This document shows, in pieces, positions 9,327 through 17,025 of a stretch of DNA of 64,000 nucleotides (the first letter of the stretch is position 1; each line of letters starts with the position of its first letter). The stretch spans positions 1 through 64,000 of the forward strand of contig NZ_PDUD01000011.1 in NCBI RefSeq assembly GCF_002646595.1, read 5' to 3'. The translations under genes and the position numbers were made by a program. A model generated the notes under the pieces. It did not search any database, was not told the origin of the DNA, and saw only the letters and a list, made by a program, of their open reading frames with translations. The stretch comes from Flavilitoribacter nigricans DSM 23189 = NBRC 102662 (lineage in GTDB: Bacteria > Bacteroidota > Bacteroidia > Chitinophagales > Saprospiraceae).

Positions 9327-9909
9327 GATGCTTGGCTTTGGCTTGTTTTTTCTCCAGACAGATGCGCAGGTTGCGGCGCCCGTTCTGGATGTAAGAACGG
9401 ATCTTACCGACTTCGTGGCATTTCATGTCTGCGATCTCTTTATAAGTTTTCTCTTCGTAATAGAACAACTTAATACAACTCTTTTGTTGGGGAGACAGCC
9501 GGCTGAGGCAATCTTCCAGATGTTTAAGTTGTCCGTTTTCCGAATGTTCATCCATTAGATGCCAGGAATCCTCAAATTGCATAAATTCCGGTTCTAAAGA
9601 TATTGTTAAATGTGGCTTTTCGCGCCGCAACTGCATCAGGCAGTGGTTGCGCACAAAGGTGTATAACCAGTTTCGGAAATTCTGTATATCGTGTTCGGGA
9701 ACTTTGACGAGCAGGGATTCAAATACCGTCATCACCGCGTCTTCCGCCAGCCCTTCATCACCGAGGTATTTCAGGCAGAGACCGTAGACGAGTTCCATAT
9801 AGCGTTCGTAGGCGTGACCCAGCCACTCACTTTCTCCGGTCCGCCGGAAGCGCTCCAGCAGTTCCCGATCGGTAAGTTCGGAAGGTTGGGGACGAAAAAA
9901 ACGAAGCAT
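9319..9909 (-). CDS. ECF RNA polymerase sigma factor
   Basis: Extracytoplasmic-function sigma-70 factor of 196 residues. Region 2 includes LTDRELLERFRR, YMELVYGLCLKYLGDEGLAEDAVMTVFE and NFRNWLYTFVRNHCLMQLRR. Region 4 includes LSRLSPQQKSCIKLFYYEEKTYKEIADM and the recognition helix HEVGKIRSYIQNGRRNL. It is the first gene of a two-gene unit with the downstream TonB-domain anti-sigma-like protein, read from a promoter at 10084-10091 through a long, apparently structured leader. It is more diverged from the second ECF factor of the window (24215-24796) than that factor is from typical FecI-like Bacteroidota sigma factors. Confidence 0.92.
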   Translation of the reverse strand: MLRFFRPQPSELTDRELLERFRRTGESEWLGHAYERYMELVYGLCLKYLGDEGLAEDAVMTVFESLLVKVPEHDIQNFRNWLYTFVRNHCLMQLRREKPHLTISLEPEFMQFEDSWHLMDEHSENGQLKHLEDCLSRLSPQQKSCIKLFYYEEKTYKEIADMKCHEVGKIRSYIQNGRRNLRICLEKKQAKAKHLE

Positions 9910-9927
9910 ATACTGTTGTTAATTCGC

Positions 9928-10062
9928 GTTGCGGATCGTGAGTTGCGGAACATCTGGGGAGCAGGATCTTTTACAAGTTGTACAGTCGGACCGGAAACTA
10001 TTTATCCGGCGGTTTTCAGACAGTTCTGTTTGGGTAAGCGCGCAACTCTTTTTAATCGCAAC
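9928..10062 (-). promoter_or_regulatory. structured 5' leader of the sigma/anti-sigma operon
   Basis: Two nested long-range pairings close this leader: GAGTTGCG (9940-9947) with CGCAACTC (10041-10048), and outside it GTTGCG (9928-9933) with CGCAAC (10057-10062). Inside lie three small hairpins: TACAA/TTGTA (9972-9982), CCGGA/TCCGG (9991-10009) and CAGACAG/CTGTTTG with one mismatch (10017-10032). The arrangement is a multibranch fold ending about 18 nt before the sigma start codon. It was read by eye, with no folding energy calculated. Confidence 0.45.
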
Positions 10063-10083
10063 TTATTTTATCAGGCTAGTAAT

Positions 10084-10091
10084 CAAAGTTA
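10084..10091 (-). promoter_or_regulatory. -7 promoter box of the sigma/anti-sigma operon
   Basis: The minus strand reads TAACTTTG, an exact match to the Bacteroidota TAnnTTTG consensus. It lies about 175 nt upstream of the sigma start and just outside the paired leader. Confidence 0.6.
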
Positions 10092-10278
10092 GAATTTTTA
10101 TGCTAATTGATAAAATTTCTTTCTGGGCGGTTTATTTTTATCATTTAAAATGAGCCAAATCCTCCGATTATTGTACCGTTTGTCCGATATTTTCCCCGTT
10201 AACTAACCCATCCGCACCACTTACAACAAGCGATACACCACTTCCTAAAACCAGAAAAAACTTAGGCATGCTTAGGCT

Positions 10279-10286
10279 TATATTTG
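10279..10286 (+). promoter_or_regulatory. -7 box of small-RNA unit 1
   Basis: TATATTTG, an exact TAnnTTTG match, six bases before the conserved 18-nt block of unit 1. It is preceded by the direct repeat CTTAGGCATG/CTTAGGCTTA. Confidence 0.65.
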
Positions 10287-10292
10287 TGTATA

Positions 10293-10359
10293 AGTTTTCT
10301 CATAGTATGTTTAATTCTTCCTACACCTCTTTTCCCTTCGGGGTGTAGGATTTTTTTTT
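10293..10359 (+). ncRNA. putative small RNA, unit 1
   Basis: Predicted transcript of about 67 nt starting just after the -7 box. It begins with the 18-nt block AGTTTTCTCATAGTATGT (10293-10310), then an 8-nt spacer, then a 9-bp stem TCCTACACC/GGTGTAGGA (10319-10350) and T9 (10351-10359) followed by GCC. The same block, architecture and total length recur in unit 2, 344 bp downstream, while the stem sequence differs with base pairing kept. No open frame follows that it could attenuate. The block's ATG opens a 13-codon frame here, but in unit 2 that ATG is followed directly by TAA, so a conserved peptide is unlikely. Function unknown; not a family I recognise. Confidence 0.6.
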
Positions 10360-10620
10360 GCCCCTAAGTGACCTGTCTTTTCTTCTCCCTGTAATCTCTT
10401 GTCATTGAGGAAGTTTGTCCGCCGATCCGCCGAAAGTTTTTCGGACGGCTCCATTCTTTTCGTTCTTTTAGGACCCGTTTACCGTGCCGACCGGCTCGAA
10501 TGCTTCGCCAAACCGATCTTCTGCATAAAATTTCTAATACGTTTCCTAAGTCATATGCACCACAAATGGCCCCGCTTGCACCACTGCATAAAAGAGCCTT
10601 TCAGCAGCCGTTTAATTCCC

Positions 10621-10628
10621 TACTTTTG
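10621..10628 (+). promoter_or_regulatory. -7 box of small-RNA unit 2
   Basis: TACTTTTG, an exact TAnnTTTG match, eight bases before the conserved 18-nt block of unit 2. Confidence 0.65.
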
Positions 10629-10636
10629 AAGTGTGT

Positions 10637-10703
10637 AGTTTTCTCATAGTATGTAATACGCTCCTATACCCGAGAGCCTCCCCTGGTATAGGAGTTTTTT
10701 TTT
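10637..10703 (+). ncRNA. putative small RNA, unit 2
   Basis: Second copy of the 67-nt unit. It has the identical 18-nt block (10637-10654), a 6-nt spacer, a perfect 10-bp stem CTCCTATACC/GGTATAGGAG (10661-10694) and T9 (10695-10703) followed by GCC. Relative to unit 1 the stem has changed on both sides (for example ACACC/GGTGT versus ATACC/GGTAT), a compensatory pattern supporting selection for the hairpin. The next gene, manC, is convergent, so this cannot be its leader. Confidence 0.6.
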
Positions 10704-10840
10704 GCCGGCATAGGAGCAAAGATATCCGGCAATAGCGTTCATGCTTTCCCGGGAAGGATACACAACTCCTTAAACACCTAAAGTTCATTTTTTTGAAAAG
10801 GGCCCGCTTTCGGTGGGCCGGACTTGATCAAATCATGGGA

Positions 10841-10876
10841 TCATCCCGGTTGTTGGTATTCCCAATACCGGGATGA
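10841..10876 (-). terminator. terminator hairpin of manC
   Basis: TCATCCCGGT (10841-10850) pairs with ACCGGGATGA (10867-10876), with an inner TTGG/CCAA extension. It lies just downstream of the manC stop. A T-rich stretch upstream on the plus strand gives A-rich flanks, so the tract on the manC side is weak. Confidence 0.6.
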
Positions 10877-10896
10877 ATTCCTATACTTCTTTTTCA

Positions 10897-11976
10897 CTAC
10901 AGATATTCCGGTCCGTAATTTTCCCGCACCTTCGCCGTGAGTGCTTTGATCTCCTGTTCCCGGTTCTTGGGATAGATCAGCAATACGTCGCCTTCGTCCA
11001 CTACGATAAAATCATCGAGCCCGCCGATGACCGCCAGTTTATCCGGTCGGATCCGGATCAGGCTGTTGTGCGTGTCATGGGTAATGATCTTGGCGCCACT
11101 GATCCGGTTGCCCTGCTCGTCTTTCTCCGTTTCGCTGTGCAGCGAGGCCCAGGTGCCCAGGTCGCTCCAGCCGAAGGAAGAGGGGATGGTGTAAATGTTA
11201 TCCGCTTTTTCCATAATAGCGTAATCCACGGAGATGCTGGGTGTGCGGGGATAATTGGTATCGATGAAGTCCTGCTCCTCGTTCGTATTGTATTTCGACT
11301 GCCCGGCAGAGAGGATATCGTAGATCTCCCGGGCATTTTTCTGAAAGGCATCCAGCAGGGTCTTTACGCGCCAGACGAAAATGCCGGCGTTCCAGAGGTA
11401 GTCGCCCTGGGCCAGAAATTCCCGGGCGCGTTCCAGCACCGGTTTTTCGGTGAACTGCCGGACCTTCTTAACCTCGCTGTCCCCGTTTTGCTCGTACCGG
11501 ATGTAGCCGTAGCCGGTGTCCGGCCGGGTCGGGCGGATACCCAGGGTGAGCAGGGCGTCGTTTTCGGCGGTGAATTTCAGCCCCTGCTTCAGTGTATCGA
11601 TAAACTGGATCTCGCTCAGGATCACGTGATCGGAAGGCGCCACGATCAGGTTGGCCTCCGGGTCGAGGGCGTACAGTTTAAGGGCTGTATAGGCAATACA
11701 GGGAGCGGTGTTGTTGCGGGAAGGTTCGCAGAGGATCTGGTTATCCGTGAGTTCCGGCAGGTGCTCCCGCACCTGATCGCGGTAGATCTTATTGGTGACG
11801 ATAAAGATATTTTCCGGTGGGCAAAGGGCCAGAAATCGTTCAAAGGTCAGGCGGATGAGGGATTTCCCGGTATTCATTACATCCAGGAATTGCTTGGGTC
11901 GGGCTTCCCGGCTGGCGGGCCAAAAACGGGAGCCGACTCCGCCGGCCATAATGGCCACATAGGTGTGATTGTTCAT
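10897..11976 (-). CDS. manC: mannose-1-phosphate guanylyltransferase
   Basis: Cytoplasmic nucleotidyltransferase making GDP-mannose from mannose-1-phosphate and GTP, a donor for polysaccharides, glycoproteins and GDP-fucose. The N-terminal signature AGGVGSRFWPASREARPKQF is complete, followed by EPSRNNTAPC, a nucleotide-binding VAPSDHV and the sugar-site FTEKP. At 359 residues it is the short, monofunctional form, without the C-terminal phosphomannose isomerase domain of the bifunctional AlgA/ManC type. It is monocistronic, with a consensus promoter at 12079-12086 and a hairpin after the stop. It may feed the exopolysaccharide genes at 60-63 kb (inference). Confidence 0.94.
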   Translation of the reverse strand: MNNHTYVAIMAGGVGSRFWPASREARPKQFLDVMNTGKSLIRLTFERFLALCPPENIFIVTNKIYRDQVREHLPELTDNQILCEPSRNNTAPCIAYTALKLYALDPEANLIVAPSDHVILSEIQFIDTLKQGLKFTAENDALLTLGIRPTRPDTGYGYIRYEQNGDSEVKKVRQFTEKPVLERAREFLAQGDYLWNAGIFVWRVKTLLDAFQKNAREIYDILSAGQSKYNTNEEQDFIDTNYPRTPSISVDYAIMEKADNIYTIPSSFGWSDLGTWASLHSETEKDEQGNRISGAKIITHDTHNSLIRIRPDKLAVIGGLDDFIVVDEGDVLLIYPKNREQEIKALTAKVRENYGPEYL

Positions 11977-12078
11977 GAACAGATTATTTTCAATTTTTTT
12001 GATCAGCGGACCCCGGGTTTCGGGTTCTTCCTAAGAACAGCCGGAATCGGACTGATGTTTTGGTCAGGATTAATTCGA

Positions 12079-12086
12079 CAAAGATA
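12079..12086 (-). promoter_or_regulatory. -7 promoter box of manC
   Basis: Minus-strand TATCTTTG matches TAnnTTTG exactly and is the same octamer as at the ABC permease promoter. It predicts a 5' leader of about 100 nt. Confidence 0.6.
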
Positions 12087-12385
12087 AAATTTATTGGGTG
12101 CTCCCGACCGGTCGTGTTTTGCACCGTGCGGGTAACAAATTGCACTAATAGACCATCGGATTGGAAAGATCTGACAGGACGTGCCAAAACCAAACGATTT
12201 CTTCAATCAGTTCGGTTCTTAAAGGCCCATCGCTCTACTGTATGATATATACCCTTGCACCATGCCTGCTTTTGTTTGTCCGGTGAAACTGGGAGTTGGT
12301 TGCCGTTTTTATCCGATTGGTATCCTTATTCCGGGTCTGTGTATAATTATTTGTTTCTTTTGGTGAATGTTAAACCATTTTGGTT

Positions 12386-12393
12386 TAATTTTG
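12386..12393 (+). promoter_or_regulatory. -7 promoter box of the 12.5-kb TonB receptor
   Basis: Plus-strand TAATTTTG, an exact TAnnTTTG match, 85 nt before the receptor ATG. Confidence 0.55.
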
Positions 12394-12477
12394 CTGCCTG
12401 CAACTTTTCGTTGGATGGGAAGTCCTGTTATCGTAAACGGAAGTTTGTAGCCAATAGACTGTATAAATCACCTGACA

Positions 12478-14910
12478 ATGAAACAAACTGTACTCGCGCT
12501 GCTGTTTGCAGCCCTTGCCCTGGGTATATCCGCCCAAACCGCCGGTATTTCCGGCAAACTCACCGAAAATTCCGGTTCCGCAGTTCCCTTTGCCAATGTC
12601 GTACTCTACCGCCTGGCGGATAGTGCGCTGGTGAAAGTGGAAACAACCGACGAATCCGGGGTATTCCGCTTTCGGCAACTACCGGCCGATCGCTATCGGC
12701 TGGAGGCTACCTATGTCGGTTTCGCCAATCTGAACCGCTCGGATATAGAACTGAAAGCCGGACAGGACCTGGAGCTGGGTACACTCACCTTCGCTTCCCA
12801 GGCTGTGGAACTGGAAACGGCCACGGTCAGGGCCCAGCGGGTACTGGTGGAGGTGAAACCGGATCGCACCGTTTTCAACGTAGAAGGTACGATCAACAGC
12901 GCGGGTGGCGATGGGATGTCTCTGTTGCGCAAAGCACCGGGAGTAACCGTAGACAATAACGATAACATCAATGTGCTGGGACGCTCCGGGGTACTGCTGT
13001 ACGTCGATGGAAAACGACTGCCGCTCACCGGTCAGGACCTGACCAATTACCTGCAAAACCTGTCGGCCGAACAGATCGACCGGATCGATATCATTACCAA
13101 TCCCGGTGCTCGCTACGAAGCCGAGGGCAATGCCGGGATCATCGATATCCGGCTGAAGCGGGACAAAAGTATGGGTTCCAACGGTTCGCTAAGCTTGTCT
13201 TCCAGCCAGGGCCGTTACCACCGTTCCAGCCTGAACGCGAGCGGTAATTACCGGAATAAAGGGCTGAGTTTGTTCGCTACGGCGGGAGCCACTACCGGAG
13301 AGGTATTCAACAATATGAATTTCCGCAGCTTCCAGAATGGCCTGGTGATCGATGAGTCGAACCGTATTGTCAATTCCTGGCAGAACTTCAACGTCAGAAT
13401 GGGAGCGGACCTCTTCCTGGGTAAGCACCACACCATCGGTGCTTTGTTTACGGCCCAGAACCTGGACGGAGAACGCCGGCTCAACAACCGGATGGGCATT
13501 GCGTCCCAGACGAGCCCGGAGGTTACCGACAGTGTGCTGATCGCCAATAATTTTGCGGACAATCGTATGCGGCAGAGTGCCTATAACCTGAATTACCGCT
13601 TTGACAACGGCAAGGGGCAAACCTTGAATATCGATGCGGATTACGGCCGCTATCGTACCGAATCGGAAAGGTTGCAGCCCAACCTGTACTACGACGCCAA
13701 CGAACAGGTGGTACTGACCGAGATCATCAATTTCTTCGATACCCCCACCGAGATCGATATCTCTACTTTGAAACTGGATTACAATACCGGTATCCTGGGC
13801 GGAAAGCTGGGACTGGGCGGAAAACTGAGTCAGGTCGTAACCGACAACAATTTCGGATTCTACGATGTCCTGAACAATGTGAACCAGTTCAATGATTTTC
13901 GCTCCAACCGCTTCAAATACGACGAGCGGGTCTACGCCGGGTATTTCAGCTTTGACCGCGCACTCGGAAAGAAATGGAACTTTACGCTCGGACTGCGGGC
14001 CGAACAAACCGACGCGACGGGTGACCTGCAGGCCTACCGGCCCGAGCTTCAGGAGCCACCGGTAGAACTGAATTATCTCAACTGGTTCCCCAATGCCGGA
14101 CTTACCTGGAAAGTTGCCGAACAGCACACTCTGGCCCTGGCCTACGGCCGCCGGATCAATCGCCCGGATTACAACGTACTTAATCCGTTCAATAATCAGT
14201 TGAGTCAGTTGTCCTACGAAAAAGGGAACCCCTTCCTGCGGCCCGAGATCGTCAATAACCTGGAATTGGGTTATACGCTGGCCTATCGCTATAATTTCAA
14301 ACTGGCCTACAGCCGTACGACCGATCAGATCACCCGTCTGATCGCTCCGGACGATGTAGACCCCCGGGCAAGTTTCATCACCTGGGAGAACCTGTCCGAA
14401 CAAAAGATCTACAGCCTGAACATCAGCGCTCCGGTACAGATGACCAAGGGTTGGAACGCTTATTTCAATCTCAGCGGTTCCCACCTGGACAACCAGGCGG
14501 ATTACGGCAACGGTGCGGTTGTGGACGTACAGGCCTGGACCTATAATATCTTCCAACAGCACACGCTGGACCTGCCGGCGGGTTTCAAAGGAGAAGTTTC
14601 CGGATGGTACAGCGGACCCGGTGTCTGGGGCGGCGTTTTCCGCTACGAATCCAGTTGGAGCCTCAACCTGGGTCTACAGAAAAAATTCCTGGGCGACCGG
14701 CTCAACGCCAAGCTGTCCGTCAATGACCTGTTCTACGAATCGGGCTGGGACGGCTACAGTGAATTCAATGGCCTGTACTCCGTCGGTTTCGGTCGATTTG
14801 ACAGCCGCCGGGTTGCCCTGAGCCTAAGCTACAATTTCGGTAACGAAAACGTCAAAAGCCGTCGGCGTCAGACCGGACTGGAAGAAGAGTCCAACCGTCT
14901 GGGAGAATAA
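12478..14910 (+). CDS. TonB-dependent outer-membrane receptor, OMP_b-brl_3 type
   Basis: Outer-membrane receptor of 810 residues. The signal peptide MKQTVLALLFAALALGISAQ has cleavage after ISA. A carboxypeptidase-regulatory-like domain spans about 22-105 (ISGKLTENSGSAVPFANVVL to TYVGFANL). The plug has SLLRKAPGVTVD, INVLGRSGVLLYVDGKR and AGIIDIRLKR. The C-terminal barrel ends ALSLSYNFG before a basic/acidic tail. No SusD-like lipoprotein is adjacent. It shares domain order with the 3663-6158 receptor but not close sequence. A perfect 18-bp hairpin follows the stop by 7 nt. Ligand unknown. Confidence 0.92.
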   Translation: MKQTVLALLFAALALGISAQTAGISGKLTENSGSAVPFANVVLYRLADSALVKVETTDESGVFRFRQLPADRYRLEATYVGFANLNRSDIELKAGQDLELGTLTFASQAVELETATVRAQRVLVEVKPDRTVFNVEGTINSAGGDGMSLLRKAPGVTVDNNDNINVLGRSGVLLYVDGKRLPLTGQDLTNYLQNLSAEQIDRIDIITNPGARYEAEGNAGIIDIRLKRDKSMGSNGSLSLSSSQGRYHRSSLNASGNYRNKGLSLFATAGATTGEVFNNMNFRSFQNGLVIDESNRIVNSWQNFNVRMGADLFLGKHHTIGALFTAQNLDGERRLNNRMGIASQTSPEVTDSVLIANNFADNRMRQSAYNLNYRFDNGKGQTLNIDADYGRYRTESERLQPNLYYDANEQVVLTEIINFFDTPTEIDISTLKLDYNTGILGGKLGLGGKLSQVVTDNNFGFYDVLNNVNQFNDFRSNRFKYDERVYAGYFSFDRALGKKWNFTLGLRAEQTDATGDLQAYRPELQEPPVELNYLNWFPNAGLTWKVAEQHTLALAYGRRINRPDYNVLNPFNNQLSQLSYEKGNPFLRPEIVNNLELGYTLAYRYNFKLAYSRTTDQITRLIAPDDVDPRASFITWENLSEQKIYSLNISAPVQMTKGWNAYFNLSGSHLDNQADYGNGAVVDVQAWTYNIFQQHTLDLPAGFKGEVSGWYSGPGVWGGVFRYESSWSLNLGLQKKFLGDRLNAKLSVNDLFYESGWDGYSEFNGLYSVGFGRFDSRRVALSLSYNFGNENVKSRRRQTGLEEESNRLGE

Positions 14911-14917
14911 TTTTTCG

Positions 14918-14957
14918 ACTTGCAAATTTTGCCCGAAACCGGGCAAAATTTGCAAGT
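14918..14957. terminator. strong hairpin after the TonB receptor
   Basis: Perfect 18-bp stem (14918-14935 with 14940-14957) and a 4-nt loop aaac, starting 7 nt after the receptor stop. No long T-tract follows. It separates the receptor from the same-direction flavoprotein gene. Confidence 0.7.
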
Positions 14958-15010
14958 ACTCCGTTTTCGGGTTTCCAACCTGCTGCCCACTTTTCCCTAT
15001 CTTGCGCCCG

Positions 15011-16201
15011 ATGGAGCGCGAACCCAAATACCTGCAGACAAAAGTGTGTATCGTCGGTGCCGGACCGGCCGGAGCGACCACTTCCCTCTATCTGAGTCGT
15101 TTCGGAATTCCACACCTGGTGGTGGATCGGGCCGAATTCCCCCGGGATAAAGTCTGCGGAGAAAGTTTTGACGGTCGGGTCTATCGCATCCTCCGGGACC
15201 TTTCTCCGGAATTCCTGAGCCGCCTGCACCGGGATCAATTACTGCTGGAAACCTGGAACTATCGTTTCTGGAGTGATCAGATCGATCTCTCGGTGGCTTA
15301 TCCGAAATCTAATCTGCCGCGGCTGTCCGCCAACCGGGCCGAGTTGGACGCTTTTTTGTTCCGCCAGGTGCAGGATGCTACATCCGCCCGGGTGATCACT
15401 CCCGCAAAAATTGAAGACATCCATAAAAAAGACGGCGGATGGAGACTGACGGCGAAGGACCTGATCATCGATGCCGACCTGGTCGTTATGGCTGCCGGAG
15501 CTCAGCCCACACCCACCGAGAATCCTCACCTTTTTGTCTTCAGTCGCCAGTACTACGAAGGGATTGCACCGGCTGGAGAAAAAGGACTGGAAGTCTATTA
15601 TTTCGAGCAACCGGTGCGGGGATGCCTGTTTATGTGCCCCCTCTCCGGCGGGCGCTACAATGTGGAAGTGGGCGTGCAGCAGTCGCGCTATCGGTCAGCC
15701 CCGTTCAACATGCCGGCGTTGCTGACGGCTTACCTGGGATCGGTTCCGGGACTGAAAGGACGTTTTGCCGATGCCCGTGTGCTGGGCAAAAGCAGAGGTA
15801 CCACCATGGAATTGGCCACGCGGGTTCGGTGGTCGGACTCTAATCTCATCTATGTCGGTGCCGGGGCATTTTGTGTCAACCCGATCACCGGTATGGGCGT
15901 CGGCAACGCGATGAGCATGGGGAAGCTGGCGGCGGAACTGATCCGCGATGCTTACGAGGAGGAAGATTTCTCCCAACGAGTGACGAAGAAATACCGGCGA
16001 GCCGCCCGGCGTAAATACCGCAACGTACTGCTCATGAACCGGGCCGTCAATCTGATCCAGCGGCATTTCCGTTTCGTGGAACCGATCCTGTCCCTGCTTT
16101 TAAACACGGCGCTGGTGAAACGACTTTTGCTACGCAATGACCTCCTCCGGGGATTCACTCCCCGCCGGCTCTACCGGAAACTGATCAATGAAAAATCCTG
16201 A
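15011..16201 (+). CDS. FAD-dependent oxidoreductase, geranylgeranyl reductase family
   Basis: Flavoprotein of the geranylgeranyl reductase/squalene-epoxidase-like group, which reduces isoprenoid or other lipid double bonds or hydroxylates lipid precursors. The N-terminal dinucleotide fold VCIVGAGPAGA is followed by DKVCGESFDGRV (family signature DKxCGE) and a second FAD contact near residue 290 (VGAGAFCVNPITGMGVGNAMSMG). The basic C-terminal region may sit on the membrane. The frame extends to a TTG at 15002, but ATG 15011 (MEREPKYLQ) is the better start. A TATCTTGC box lies directly before it, so the mRNA may be nearly leaderless. Substrate unknown. Confidence 0.85.
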   Translation: MEREPKYLQTKVCIVGAGPAGATTSLYLSRFGIPHLVVDRAEFPRDKVCGESFDGRVYRILRDLSPEFLSRLHRDQLLLETWNYRFWSDQIDLSVAYPKSNLPRLSANRAELDAFLFRQVQDATSARVITPAKIEDIHKKDGGWRLTAKDLIIDADLVVMAAGAQPTPTENPHLFVFSRQYYEGIAPAGEKGLEVYYFEQPVRGCLFMCPLSGGRYNVEVGVQQSRYRSAPFNMPALLTAYLGSVPGLKGRFADARVLGKSRGTTMELATRVRWSDSNLIYVGAGAFCVNPITGMGVGNAMSMGKLAAELIRDAYEEEDFSQRVTKKYRRAARRKYRNVLLMNRAVNLIQRHFRFVEPILSLLLNTALVKRLLLRNDLLRGFTPRRLYRKLINEKS

Positions 16202-16239
16202 GTCCTGCTCTTGTTTTGGAATATTCAAACCAGTTCCAT

Positions 16240-16271
16240 AAAAAAAACTTCCCCGCTACTGAACGAGGAAG
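16240..16271 (-). terminator. terminator of the cohesin/dockerin operon (or end of a small RNA)
   Basis: Minus-strand stem CTTCCTCG/CGGGGAAG (16264-16271 with 16248-16255, one G-T pair), 8-nt loop, then T8 (16247-16240). The 25 bases just upstream on that strand (16296-16272) share the core AAATNCAACATRG with the region before the 54.0-kb hairpin. Confidence 0.75.
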
Positions 16272-16309
16272 CTCTCCTATGTTGAATTTGCGTAATAGTT
16301 TTTTGGGAT

Positions 16310-16351
16310 GGTTGATGGTTGATGGTTGATGGTGGAAGGTTGACGGTGGAA
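16310..16351. repeat. 7-bp tandem repeat (GGTTGAT)
   Basis: Six consecutive 7-bp units: three perfect GGTTGAT, then GGTGGAA, GGTTGAC, GGTGGAA. It lies in the 3' untranslated part of the dockerin-like gene, between its stop and the terminator, so it cannot shift a reading frame. Confidence 0.85.
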
Positions 16352-16409
16352 AACAAACAAATTACTTCTACCCTTCAGGTCTCAACTTTCGAACCTCCCA
16401 ACTGCTATC

Positions 16410-16985
16410 TTAATCAAAGGATGCCGTCCTATTCATATCCCCGATCTTCAAGATCACAAAGTTTTTAAAGACCGTACTGCCGCTGAGGTTAAAGGTGAAC
16501 GTATTGATCTGGGCCGGATCCGATGGGGTTTGGTCTTCGGCGAGAAACAGCCAGTTGCGTTGCCCCGGAAATTCGTTGATGATCCCGAGGATCATTTCCC
16601 GTAAATAGAGCAGGTCCGCGACGGAAATGGAATTGGAACCATCGATATCGGCCGCCAGGAGCAGGTTTTCGGTTGGCAGGGGATTGACGGCGAGCAGGTG
16701 CTGGGCAATCATTACAAAATCAAAGGTGGACAAACCGTTCAGCGGATGACCGCTTTTGTCGAGGCGAATGGTATAGTCGTAGCCGGAAGCCAGATTAGTA
16801 AAGGTGTACTTACCGTTGACGGTGAGGGTAGTGGTGATCAACTGCCCCTGGTCGTCAAACAGTTTTACTTCCACATCATTCACGAAAGAACCGCTTTCGG
16901 TGGATACAAAACCGCTGAGATTGGTATTCTGAGCCGTCAGAGCTACCGGAAAAAGCAAAAGGAGATATAGAGCGATGCGATACAT
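16410..16985 (-). CDS. small secreted dockerin-like protein
   Basis: Secreted protein of about 191 residues, second gene of a leftward pair with the cohesin-bearing protein. From ATG 16985 (MYRIALYLLLLFPVALTAQ) it has a clear signal peptide; the frame extends to 17024, but that start would put a hydrophilic stretch ahead of the signal. A carboxypeptidase-regulatory-like beta domain (LSGFVSTESGSFVNDVEVKL to GYDYTIRLDKSG) is followed by dockerin-type Ca-binding loop repeats: NGLSTFDFVMIAQHLL and ADIDGSNSISVADLLYLREMI. A C-terminal beta region ends ILKIGDMNRTASFD. It lacks an evident T9SS sorting domain. Binding to its neighbour's cohesin modules is a hypothesis. Confidence 0.75.
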   Translation of the reverse strand: MYRIALYLLLLFPVALTAQNTNLSGFVSTESGSFVNDVEVKLFDDQGQLITTTLTVNGKYTFTNLASGYDYTIRLDKSGHPLNGLSTFDFVMIAQHLLAVNPLPTENLLLAADIDGSNSISVADLLYLREMILGIINEFPGQRNWLFLAEDQTPSDPAQINTFTFNLSGSTVFKNFVILKIGDMNRTASFD

Positions 16986-17025
16986 GCTGATAATATTTTT
17001 GGTGTAAAAAGGAATGTTGATCATG

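Larger units (their letters stand above)
10092..10896. other. gene-free region carrying tandem small-RNA-like units
   Basis: About 800 bp between the sigma operon and manC without a convincing protein gene; the short open frames here lack coding character. It contains two complete promoter-block-hairpin-T9 units (10279-10359 and 10621-10703) and the manC terminator. A minor hairpin CCGAAA/TTTCGG occurs near 10432-10446, without a T-tract. Confidence 0.6.
11977..12477. other. divergent intergenic region manC / TonB receptor
   Basis: 501 bp holding back-to-back promoters: one for manC (12079-12086, minus) and one for the receptor (12386-12393, plus). The open frames between them are short and lack family features. 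Nothing else convincing was seen. Confidence 0.5.

Noticed and set aside
10308-10349. 13-codon ORF in small-RNA unit 1 (MFNSSYTSFPFGV)
   Set aside because: The same ATG in unit 2 is followed at once by TAA, so the peptide is not conserved. The RNA rather than a leader peptide is the likelier functional product.
10873-12087. 404-codon plus-strand ORF opposite manC
   Set aside because: It is antisense to a textbook guanylyltransferase, and its sequence has no recognisable fold or motif.
16310-16351. 7-bp repeats as a phase-variation switch
   Set aside because: They lie after the stop codon of the dockerin-like gene and before its terminator, outside any reading frame or promoter.
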